5,012 bases of DNA, taken from positions 1-5,012 of the forward strand of contig JACDBM010000086.1 in NCBI GenBank assembly GCA_013694945.1, written 5' to 3'. The stretch comes from Chthoniobacterales bacterium. GTDB lineage: Bacteria; Verrucomicrobiota; Verrucomicrobiia; Chthoniobacterales; UBA10450. The notes beneath the pieces are model-generated. The model was not told the origin of the DNA. It searched no databases and saw nothing but the letters and a program-made list of their open reading frames with translations. The number at the start of each line of letters is the position of its first letter. Position 1 is the stretch's first letter. Below are positions 1-5,012 of this stretch, one piece after another. Made by a program: the position numbers and the translations under genes.

Positions 1-122
1 GCGCGACGGAAGAGCTCAACGACGCGTTCCGCCGAGGCACTCTGACGCGCCGCGAGATCCGCTCGCGCGCGCAGCGGATCAGGTTCCGGTTGGAACCGAT
101 TCAGCGCGAGCTTCGGCGCTAA
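1..122 (+). CDS. C-terminal end of an unidentified protein (5' truncated)
   Basis: The reading frame starting at base 3 is open from the left edge to a TAA at 120-122, giving 39 residues that end in ...LEPIQRELRR. Third codon positions are almost all G or C (about 34 of 39), which matches the codon use of the clear genes in this window and supports real coding sequence over a chance frame. The fragment is highly charged, rich in Arg and Glu, contains no proline until near its end, and would form an amphipathic helix. I recognise no family from it. It faces the minus-strand hydrolase gene tail to tail, with 32 bp between the two stop codons. A second + strand frame is also open here but shows no comparable codon bias. 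The gene body and start lie outside the window. Confidence 0.55.
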   Translation, partial: ATEELNDAFRRGTLTRREIRSRAQRIRFRLEPIQRELRR

Positions 123-154
123 GCCACAGTTGCGGCGACGGTAAGACCACGCGC

Positions 155-766
155 CTACCTGACGAACGGATTGGTGCGCCTTTCCTGGCCGATGGTGGTC
201 GGCGGACCATGGCCCGGCAGCACGGTAATTTTGTCGTCGAGCGGGAATAACTTGGTCCTGATCCCGCGGAAGAGCAGCTCGCCGTCACCGCCCGGAAGAT
301 CCCACCGGCCCACCCCGCCCGCGAATAGAACGTCTCCGCCGAACAAGAGCTGACGCTCACGCGCAAGGAAGCAAAGGCTCCCGGGAGAGTGGCCCGGCAC
401 TTCAAGCACCTCGAAGTCGGCTCCCAGGAACTTTCGGCTCGGCGCGGCCTCGATCAGAAAATCAGGTTCAGTGGGCTCGATTTCGAGAGCGAAGCCGAAG
501 CTGCGAAAGAAAGCAGGATCGGAAATCATCGGCAGGGTGTCGGCGTGACAGCCGATCTGGCAACCGAAGCGTTGCTTGATCTTTGCCACATCGGGAACGT
601 GATCGAAATGGCCATGAGTGAGCAGGAGCAGCTGCGGCGCGGTGCCACGTGAAACGAGCCATTCGCAGGCGCCCTCGGGAGCGTCGAAGAGAATCTGCCC
701 GTCCGGCGCGTCAAAAAGATAACAATTCGTCTCAAAGATCCCACCGCAGAAGGTCTGATAGCTCAT
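155..766 (-). CDS. Metallo-beta-lactamase-fold hydrolase, glyoxalase II-like
   Basis: This is a single-domain MBL-fold metal hydrolase of 203 residues, probably cytoplasmic. Visible metal-binding motifs, numbered from the start at 766, are THGHFDH (His51, His53, Asp55, His56), His126 in PGHSPGS, Asp145 in GGDVLF, and His186 in LPGHGP. The GRWDLPGGD stretch and the closing TTIGQERRTNPF are typical of short glyoxalase II/YcbL-type proteins, which hydrolyse thioesters such as S-lactoylglutathione. The protein lacks the C-terminal substrate-binding domain of full glyoxalase II, so the true substrate is uncertain. I chose the Met at 766 because the family normally starts just before the first strand (YQTFCGGIFETNCYLF here). 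A start at 838 would add 24 residues and has a better ribosome-binding site (GGAAG, 8 bases upstream), so it remains possible. The gene is convergent with the left-edge gene and divergent from the protease gene. Confidence 0.9.
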   Translation of the reverse strand: MSYQTFCGGIFETNCYLFDAPDGQILFDAPEGACEWLVSRGTAPQLLLLTHGHFDHVPDVAKIKQRFGCQIGCHADTLPMISDPAFFRSFGFALEIEPTEPDFLIEAAPSRKFLGADFEVLEVPGHSPGSLCFLARERQLLFGGDVLFAGGVGRWDLPGGDGELLFRGIRTKLFPLDDKITVLPGHGPPTTIGQERRTNPFVR

Positions 767-905
767 CGGAGTGATCTTACCCCGAATCCTGCTCGTGCCC
801 GGGAATGATTTCAGAGGCGGGTGTTCGGAAAATTTCATCTTTGAATCTTCCGGCGCGTCCGTTGTCTCACCTGCAGCGATTTGTTCTAGGCTGCACTCCC
901 CTTGC

Positions 906-933
906 TTTACACCGTGAAGTCTGCGATTTTAAA
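906..933 (+). promoter_or_regulatory. Candidate sigma70-type promoter for the tail-specific protease gene
   Basis: TTTACA at 906-911 (5 of 6 matches to TTGACA) is separated by 16 bases from TTTAAA at 928-933 (4 of 6 matches to TATAAT). It lies in the AT-rich part of the divergent intergenic region. Transcription would begin about 940, giving a leader of only some 10-15 bases before the ATG at 952. No Shine-Dalgarno sequence is visible in that leader. The spacing is one base short of optimum and the -10 box is weak. I see no other defined element in the rest of the intergenic stretch (767-951). Confidence 0.3.
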
Positions 934-951
934 AAACCTGCTTTTTCCAGA

Positions 952-3156
952 ATGAAACATTCCACCTGCCGCTTGCCGGTTGTATTTGCCACCCTTCTGC
1001 CGCTCGCGCTGGCCGTGCAGCCGCTTCAAGCAAAATCGGACCTGGAGCAGGTAGAGGTCTCGGTGGGACGCCTCCTGGAAGAAGGGCATTACACGCATCA
1101 GTCGCTGAACGACGAGGTTTCGAAGAAGTTCCTGCGCACCTACCTCGAGCTGCTCGATTTCAGCCACCTCTTCTTCACCCAACAGGATGTGGATGCGCTC
1201 TATGCGAAGTACGGCACGTCGATCGATGACGACGTATTGCTTGGAAACTTGAAGCCAGCATACGAAATCTACGAGCTTTATCAGAAGCGCGTGGATAATC
1301 GCGTGGCCAAGGTGAAGGAGCTGCTCAATGGCCCGATCGAGGTGAAACCCGATACAACGATCGAATTGAGCCGGCAGAAAGCGCCCTGGCCGAAGGATGA
1401 AGCGGAAGCCGATGAGATGTGGCGCGCGCGCATCGCGAATGAGCTTCTCCAGGAGAAGTTGAGCGAGCATCCGATCGAGCCCGGCCCGCAGCTAGTGGCC
1501 CGTCGCTACGACCGGCTAATGCGGAACGTGCACGAAGAAGATCAGCCCGAGCAGGTGAAGCTGTTCCTGGCGGCACTGGCGCAGACTTATGATCCGCACT
1601 CGGAGTATTTGAGCAAAGCCGACCTGAAGAATTTCAGCATCAACATGGGCCTCTCGTTAGTCGGAATTGGCGCCATGCTGCGAACCGAGGACGGTTACGC
1701 CAAGATCGAGAGCCTCGTGCCGGGGGGCCCCGCGCAGAAGGCTGGCAGCATTAAAGTTGGCGATCGCATCACCGCGGTAGCCCAAGGCGCGGCCGAGTTC
1801 GCGGACGTGCGCGACATGCGCCTCGACAAGGTCGTCGAGATGATCCGCGGCAAAAAGGGTACGAAAGTGCGTTTGCTCGTGATTCCGTCCGATGCGCCCG
1901 ATCCTTCCAAGCGCAAGACAATCGAGTTGGTGCGCGATGAGATTAAGCTCAAGGACCAGGAAGCTCGCGCTGATATCATTATCAAGAAGGATAAGAACGG
2001 CGAGCCGGTGAAGCTCGGATGGCTCACGCTGCCATCGTTTTACGCTGACATGGAGCGGCACCAGAAGAGCACGACGAAGGATGTGCTCCAGCTCTTGAAA
2101 CGGCTGAAGAAGGAGAACGTCGGGGGCCTCGTCGTCGACCTGCGCAGGAATGGCGGCGGCTCCCTTGAGGAAGCGATCGCGCTCACCGGGTTGTTTTTGA
2201 AGTCCGGTCCGGTGGTGCAGACGAAAGGCTCCAATGGGAACATCGTCGTTTCGAGCGATCCCGATCCGGGCATCGCTTACACCGGCCCGCTGGTGGTTTT
2301 GACCAGCCGGCAAAGTGCTTCGGCGAGCGAGATTTTCGCGGCCGCACTCCAGGATTACGGACGGGCTCTCGTCGTCGGCGACAAGAACACCTTCGGCAAG
2401 GGCACGGTGCAGACGATTTTGGAAATCGGCCGCTTTACCTCCCTGCTCGGCAGCTCTTCTCAGGAAGACGGCGCCTTGAAATTGACCATCCAGAAATTCT
2501 ATCGGGTTGCGGGTGGCTCGACGCAATTGCACGGCGTAGCCTCCGATATCGTTTTGCCGTCGTTGACTGACTTGCCGGAATTCGGGGAGGGCTCGCTGAA
2601 GAACGCGCTACCCTACGACGAAGTGCCGAAAGCTCGGTACACGAAGTGGGGGGAGCCGCCGCAGATTTTCACCGAGGAACTGAAACGCCGCTCCGAGGCG
2701 CGGGTGAAAGAGAGCCCTGAGTTCCACTACGTCCTGGAAGACATGGAACGGCTGCGTCGTAAACTTGACGAGAACCGCATTTCCTTGAACGAAGAGGCGC
2801 GCCGCGCGGAGTTATCCGAGGACAAGATGCGTAAGGAGTTACGGGCGAAGGACCGGCTGGCGCGACAGGGAACTGACGACACAAAAATCTATCGCCTCAC
2901 GCTGGACACCGTCGATAAGCCAAACCTCCAGCTTGTCATGTTTCCGGGAAAGCTAACGGCTGCGAACAACAGCAAGGTAGCGCCGGAAGCTGCATCGGAT
3001 GCCGAGACCGACATCTTCGGAACTGGGGACGGAACGAAAGAGCCCGCACTGGACCCAGTCCGGGATGAAGCCCTGAGTATCCTCGGAGACCTCGTGGACT
3101 TGAGCGCTGGGCCGAAGACGGCGAGCGCGACTACGCCGGCAACGGCGACGCCTTGA
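952..3156 (+). CDS. prc: Tail-specific (carboxy-terminal processing) protease, peptidase S41A
   Basis: This exported serine protease degrades or trims periplasmic proteins from their C-termini. It is 734 residues from the ATG at 952, where a signal peptide begins (Lys2, Arg7, hydrophobic core, likely cleavage after LQA at residue 27). The open frame extends back to 805, but those 49 codons look non-coding and would bury the signal peptide. Domains in order are a helical N-terminal domain (about 30-225), a PDZ domain (about 230-320, with SLVPGGPAQKAGSIKVGDRI), the S41 core (about 350-540) and a DUF3340-like C-terminal region (about 545-665). The catalytic residues of E. coli Prc map to Ser457 in SASASEIFAAALQDYG, Asp468, and Lys483 in TFGKGTVQ. 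The TIQKFYRVAGGSTQLHGV stretch is also characteristic. E. coli Prc has 682 residues; the extra length here is mainly an acidic, then Ala/Thr-rich tail after about residue 670. It appears monocistronic, between a divergent and a convergent neighbour. Confidence 0.95.
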   Translation: MKHSTCRLPVVFATLLPLALAVQPLQAKSDLEQVEVSVGRLLEEGHYTHQSLNDEVSKKFLRTYLELLDFSHLFFTQQDVDALYAKYGTSIDDDVLLGNLKPAYEIYELYQKRVDNRVAKVKELLNGPIEVKPDTTIELSRQKAPWPKDEAEADEMWRARIANELLQEKLSEHPIEPGPQLVARRYDRLMRNVHEEDQPEQVKLFLAALAQTYDPHSEYLSKADLKNFSINMGLSLVGIGAMLRTEDGYAKIESLVPGGPAQKAGSIKVGDRITAVAQGAAEFADVRDMRLDKVVEMIRGKKGTKVRLLVIPSDAPDPSKRKTIELVRDEIKLKDQEARADIIIKKDKNGEPVKLGWLTLPSFYADMERHQKSTTKDVLQLLKRLKKENVGGLVVDLRRNGGGSLEEAIALTGLFLKSGPVVQTKGSNGNIVVSSDPDPGIAYTGPLVVLTSRQSASASEIFAAALQDYGRALVVGDKNTFGKGTVQTILEIGRFTSLLGSSSQEDGALKLTIQKFYRVAGGSTQLHGVASDIVLPSLTDLPEFGEGSLKNALPYDEVPKARYTKWGEPPQIFTEELKRRSEARVKESPEFHYVLEDMERLRRKLDENRISLNEEARRAELSEDKMRKELRAKDRLARQGTDDTKIYRLTLDTVDKPNLQLVMFPGKLTAANNSKVAPEAASDAETDIFGTGDGTKEPALDPVRDEALSILGDLVDLSAGPKTASATTPATATP

Positions 3157-3242
3157 AGCGCGTTTTCGAATCGATTAGCGTCGGATCATTTTCTCCTGGC
3201 AAGGGTGACGCTCAGCCCCCGTTCGGCTCGTCGACGGGGTAA

Positions 3243-3306
3243 TTGTAGCGATGGCGCTCTGTCGCCGTTGAGTTGTAGCACTCCCGACAGAGCGGCGTCG
3301 CTACAA
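3243..3306. repeat. 64-bp palindromic element (REP/MITE-like) between convergent genes
   Basis: Two 22-base arms, 3243-3264 and 3285-3306, are inverted repeats with 20 of 22 positions matching. The left arm begins TTGTAGCGATGG and the right arm ends GGCGTCGCTACAA. The 20-base loop holds a small hairpin of its own (GAGT at 3270-3273 against ACTC at 3280-3283) and another copy of TTGTAGC (3273-3279). The element sits in the intergenic region between the stops of the protease gene (3156) and the transpeptidase gene (3326). No T-run follows on either strand, so a classical intrinsic terminator is not supported, although a transcript stem this strong could still stabilise or stop both converging messages. 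The structure is what dispersed palindromic elements such as REPs or non-autonomous MITEs look like; only one copy is visible here. Confidence 0.75.
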
Positions 3307-3325
3307 CCCGGCACTCGACGGTTCG

Positions 3326-3952
3326 CTACCGCCACGAGCCGGGCGGCGCAAGAAAGTAGCGCGGATCAACGCGTGGATCGAGGCCCCAGACCGGGCGAGT
3401 CTGGCGGCGGCGCTGCATGGCGTATTCGTTTTCTTCCGGTGTCCGCCGCCGCACGGGAGTCCGGCCGAAGACCGTCACCGGTGTGCCGACTTCCACCGTG
3501 TTGAACAGCGCGATGGCATTGTTCTCCGGTAGCCTGACGCACCCGTGGGAGGCCGGATAGCCTGGCAAATAACCGGCGTGCATGCCTTCCGCCCCGTTGA
3601 ATCGCATGAAGTAGCGCATCGGTGCAGGGACGAATTTGCCGCCGCGGGGCACTTTCATGTCGGCATCGGCATCCGAGACGACAACGTTGCCGCGCGCATC
3701 GACGATTTTGCCGTAGAGATTCGAGTAGTGATTGCGTTCCTTCTCCACGATGGCAAAGACGCCCGTCTTGGTAAGATGTGTCGCGCGCCCGCTGGAGATC
3801 GGCGATGCCAGAGTCACCTGCCCATATTCGATGAGGTAGATCATTTGATCCTGGAGATCGATCTCGACGCGGACACCGTCGGGCCGCAAGCCAAAGGCAG
3901 GCACGAGCGTCGCGACGAGAAGAAAGGCAGAAAGGAAGAAGCGCCAGGCCAT
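3326..3952 (-). CDS. L,D-transpeptidase (YkuD/ErfK-YbiS-type catalytic domain), exported
   Basis: Enzymes of this family form 3-3 peptidoglycan crosslinks or attach proteins to peptidoglycan in the periplasm. The protein is 208 residues from the ATG at 3952. It starts with a signal peptide or membrane anchor (MAWRFFLSAFLLVATLVPAFG), and the YkuD domain covers about residues 27-163. The active-site signature is clear: His125 in MHAGYLPGYPASHGCVRL, then Ser135-His136-Gly137 and the catalytic Cys138, followed by Arg140. There is no LysM or peptidoglycan-binding domain. After the domain comes a basic, proline-rich tail of about 45 residues containing two RRR triplets. The frame stays open upstream to 4069, but that start would overlap the end of thyA and would place the signal peptide internally, so 3952 is preferred; AGG lies only a few bases ahead of it. 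The gene follows thyA by 70 bp on the same strand, so the two may be cotranscribed. Which L,D-transpeptidase role it has cannot be told. Confidence 0.93.
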   Translation of the reverse strand: MAWRFFLSAFLLVATLVPAFGLRPDGVRVEIDLQDQMIYLIEYGQVTLASPISSGRATHLTKTGVFAIVEKERNHYSNLYGKIVDARGNVVVSDADADMKVPRGGKFVPAPMRYFMRFNGAEGMHAGYLPGYPASHGCVRLPENNAIALFNTVEVGTPVTVFGRTPVRRRTPEENEYAMQRRRQTRPVWGLDPRVDPRYFLAPPGSWR

Positions 3953-3977
3953 ACCTGTAGTTGAACCCGGAACGAGA

Positions 3978-4013
3978 AGGGAAGTTGCAGGCACCCGGCG
4001 CTGCCAACTCCCT
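3978..4013 (-). other. Imperfect hairpin between thyA and the L,D-transpeptidase gene
   Basis: In the 70-bp gap after thyA, GGG-AGTTG-CAG (3979-3990, with one bulged A) pairs with CTG-CAACT-CCC (4001-4012, with one bulged C). One further A-T pair at 3978/4013 extends it, and the loop is 10 bases. Read in the direction of thyA transcription, the stem is not followed by a U-tract (the next bases are TCTCGTTCC), so it is not a standard intrinsic terminator. It could attenuate read-through into the transpeptidase gene, act as an mRNA processing or stability element, or be chance. Confidence 0.35.
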
Positions 4014-4022
4014 GTGTTCCCG

Positions 4023-4817
4023 CTAGATCGCGATCGGCGCTTTAATCGCAGGATGCGGGTTGTAGTCAATCAAGACGAAATCCTGGAAGCGGAACTCCGG
4101 GAGGTCCTTCACGGCCGGATTCAACTGCATGCGAGGAAGCGCCCGGAAATCACGGGTGAGTTGCTCGCGGGCTTGCTCGAGGTGGTTTTGGTAAAGATGG
4201 AGGTCGCCGAAGGTGTGCACGAATTCGCCCGGCTGAAGCCCGCAGACCTGCGCCACCATCATCGTGAGCAAGGCATAGGAGGCGATGTTGAAGGGCACCC
4301 CGAGGAAGAGATCGGCGCTGCGTTGATAAAGCTGACAGCTCAGCTCGCCATCGCGCACGTCAAACTGAAAGAGCACGTGACAAGGCGGTAGCGCCATCTG
4401 CTGGAGCTCGGCCGGGTTCCACGCCGTTACGATAAGCCGCCGGCTGTCTGGCTTCGTGCGGATCTGCTCGATGACGTCGTCGATTTGATTTACGCGCACA
4501 CCCTCGGCGCCGCGCCAATCGGTCCATTGCGCGCCATAAACCCGGCCCAGATCGCCCTTCTCATCGGCCCATTCGTTCCAGATCGTCACGCCTTTCTCGT
4601 TTAGAGAACGCACATTGGTTTCTCCCCGCAGAAACCAGAGCAGCTCGTGGATGATCGACTTCAAATGGAGCTTCTTCGTCGTGAGGAGCGGAAAACTTTC
4701 TCGCAGATCAAAGCGCGCCTGCGCCCCGAAGATCGAAAGCGTGCCGACACCTGTCCGGTCGCTCCGCGGTCGGCCATGTTCGAGCACAAGGCGAAGCAGG
4801 TCGTGGTATTGACGCAT
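4023..4817 (-). CDS. thyA: Thymidylate synthase (folate-dependent, ThyA class)
   Basis: This cytoplasmic enzyme methylates dUMP to dTMP using 5,10-methylenetetrahydrofolate, the last step of de novo thymidylate synthesis. The protein is 264 residues, the same length as E. coli ThyA, and aligns with it from the first residues (MRQY) to the last (IKAPIAI), which fixes the start at 4817 even though no Shine-Dalgarno sequence is visible. Key residues fall at E. coli numbering: Arg21, Glu58, Trp80, Arg126-Arg127 (PDSRR), the nucleophile Cys146 in MALPPCH, Arg166 in QLYQRS, Asp169, Asn177 in PFNIASYALL, and His207/Tyr209 in GDLHLYQNH. Nothing suggests loss of function. The frequent partner folA (dihydrofolate reductase) is not in the window; the next gene on the same strand is the L,D-transpeptidase. 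Upstream it diverges from a response-regulator gene across 93 bp. Confidence 0.98.
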   Translation of the reverse strand: MRQYHDLLRLVLEHGRPRSDRTGVGTLSIFGAQARFDLRESFPLLTTKKLHLKSIIHELLWFLRGETNVRSLNEKGVTIWNEWADEKGDLGRVYGAQWTDWRGAEGVRVNQIDDVIEQIRTKPDSRRLIVTAWNPAELQQMALPPCHVLFQFDVRDGELSCQLYQRSADLFLGVPFNIASYALLTMMVAQVCGLQPGEFVHTFGDLHLYQNHLEQAREQLTRDFRALPRMQLNPAVKDLPEFRFQDFVLIDYNPHPAIKAPIAI

Positions 4818-4852
4818 GCGATAAAGCTAGGAATGCCGCATGAACGCGCGAA

Positions 4853-4874
4853 TTGTCACCACAAAGTCACTTTG
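4853..4874. promoter_or_regulatory. Candidate operator: 11-bp direct repeat (Pho-box-like) overlapping a 13-bp palindrome
   Basis: In the 93-bp divergent region, TTGTCAC (4853-4859) and AAGTCAC (4864-4870) form a direct repeat of period 11 with the spacer CACA. This is the arrangement bound by OmpR/PhoB-family regulators; the E. coli Pho box is CTGTCAT, four A/T-rich bases, then CTGTCAT. The second half overlaps a perfect 6-1-6 palindrome, CAAAGTCACTTTG (4862-4874). The site is 36 bp before the response-regulator ATG and 35 bp before the thyA ATG, so it could serve either gene. The repeat core is only five bases (GTCAC), so chance is possible. Confidence 0.3.
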
Positions 4875-4910
4875 CCTTCGGCGGTGCCCTGCGACGGAAT
4901 GATTTAGCCG

Positions 4911-5012
4911 ATGAACTCCGCGCCCAGCAACAAGATCCTCCTCATCGAGGACGAACACGACGTCGTGGATATGCTGACCCTGGCGCTGCAAAAGGCGGGC
5001 GGATTTAGCGTC
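4911..5012 (+). CDS. Response regulator, N-terminal receiver domain (3' truncated)
   Basis: The first 34 codons of a two-component response regulator run off the right edge. After a short polar leader, residues 7-15 read NKILLIEDE, the first strand of a CheY-like receiver domain, with the acidic pair Glu13-Asp14 that helps bind Mg2+ at the phosphorylation site. The following helix (VVDMLTLALQKAG) and the start of strand 2 (FSV) fit the fold. The start is well fixed: an in-frame TAG at 4905-4907 lies two codons upstream, so the ATG at 4911 is the first possible start. GGA at 4896-4898 is a weak, distant ribosome-binding site. The phosphoacceptor Asp and the output domain lie beyond the window, so whether this is a PhoB/OmpR-type DNA-binding regulator or a single-domain protein cannot be decided. 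It diverges from thyA. Confidence 0.88.
   Translation, partial: MNSAPSNKILLIEDEHDVVDMLTLALQKAGGFSV

Noticed and set aside
931..946. AAAAA/TTTTT mini-hairpin just before the protease ATG
   Set aside because: It has only five A-T pairs, which is too weak to call a regulatory structure; it probably reflects the AT-rich promoter region.
805..951. N-terminal extension of the protease frame to the ATG at 805
   Set aside because: It would place a clear signal peptide (from 952) 49 residues inside the protein, and it covers the AT-rich candidate promoter. The extension has no family-like sequence.
1657..2532. Long minus-strand open frame of 291 codons inside the protease gene
   Set aside because: It is a shadow of the S41 protease, whose motifs are unambiguous on the + strand; GC-rich codon bias keeps the opposite frame open. 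I recognise no domain in it.
3205..3504. Plus-strand open frame of 99 codons across the palindromic element
   Set aside because: It reads through the repeat and the antisense of the transpeptidase C-terminus, and its composition (Arg/Ser/Ala-rich) looks non-coding.
3545..3964. Plus-strand open frame of 139 codons opposite the transpeptidase
   Set aside because: It is a shadow frame antisense to the YkuD domain with its intact SHGC motif, and it shows no recognisable protein features.
3953..4069. N-terminal extension of the L,D-transpeptidase to 4069
   Set aside because: It overlaps the 3' end of thyA by 47 bases and would internalise the signal peptide. The added residues are low-complexity and basic.
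4647..4907. Plus-strand open frame running up to the response regulator
   Set aside because: It is antisense to the conserved N-terminus of ThyA. Its stop at 4905-4907 only marks the upstream limit of the response-regulator frame.
1..5012. A novel defence, mobile or biosynthetic system
   Set aside because: All complete genes belong to well-known housekeeping families with intact catalytic residues. There are no clustered unknown genes, CRISPR-like arrays, toxin-antitoxin pairs or retroelement signatures in the window.

Overview
The window is GC-rich (roughly 58-60% by eye) chromosomal DNA with an ordinary housekeeping layout. I see no phage, IS, CRISPR, rRNA or tRNA genes. A tail-specific protease ending in a DPVRDEALSILGDLV-type C-terminus, the gene mix, weak Shine-Dalgarno sequences and a dispersed-looking 'TTGTAGCGA...CTCTGTCG' palindrome make me lean towards a soil Verrucomicrobiota-type bacterium. 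That is an inference from pattern memory and was not tested. Signal peptides, a periplasmic Prc-type protease and a YkuD transpeptidase fit a Gram-negative envelope.

Layout from left to right. (1) The last 39 codons of an unidentified + strand gene end at 122. (2) Convergent to it, on the minus strand, lies a glyoxalase II-like metallo-beta-lactamase-fold hydrolase (155-766, possibly starting at 838). (3) A divergent intergenic region with a candidate promoter leads into a large + strand gene for a carboxy-terminal processing protease (Tsp/Prc, S41A; 952-3156). (4) A convergent intergenic region of about 170 bp carries a striking 64-bp palindromic repeat. (5) On the minus strand, an exported L,D-transpeptidase (3326-3952) lies 70 bp downstream of thymidylate synthase thyA (4023-4817). 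(6) A short divergent intergenic region contains an 11-bp-spaced direct repeat and a 13-bp palindrome. (7) The first 34 codons of a response regulator (4911 onward) run off the right edge.

Functionally, Prc and the L,D-transpeptidase both act in the periplasm. In E. coli, Prc is tied to peptidoglycan turnover through its substrate MepS, and L,D-transpeptidases make 3-3 crosslinks or attach lipoproteins, so the two may share an envelope theme even though they are in separate transcription units. ThyA supplies dTMP. The MBL hydrolase may act in thioester or glyoxalase-type detoxification.

I did not find a previously undescribed multi-gene system. The most notable non-coding signals are the palindromic element at 3243-3306 and the Pho-box-like repeat ahead of the response regulator.
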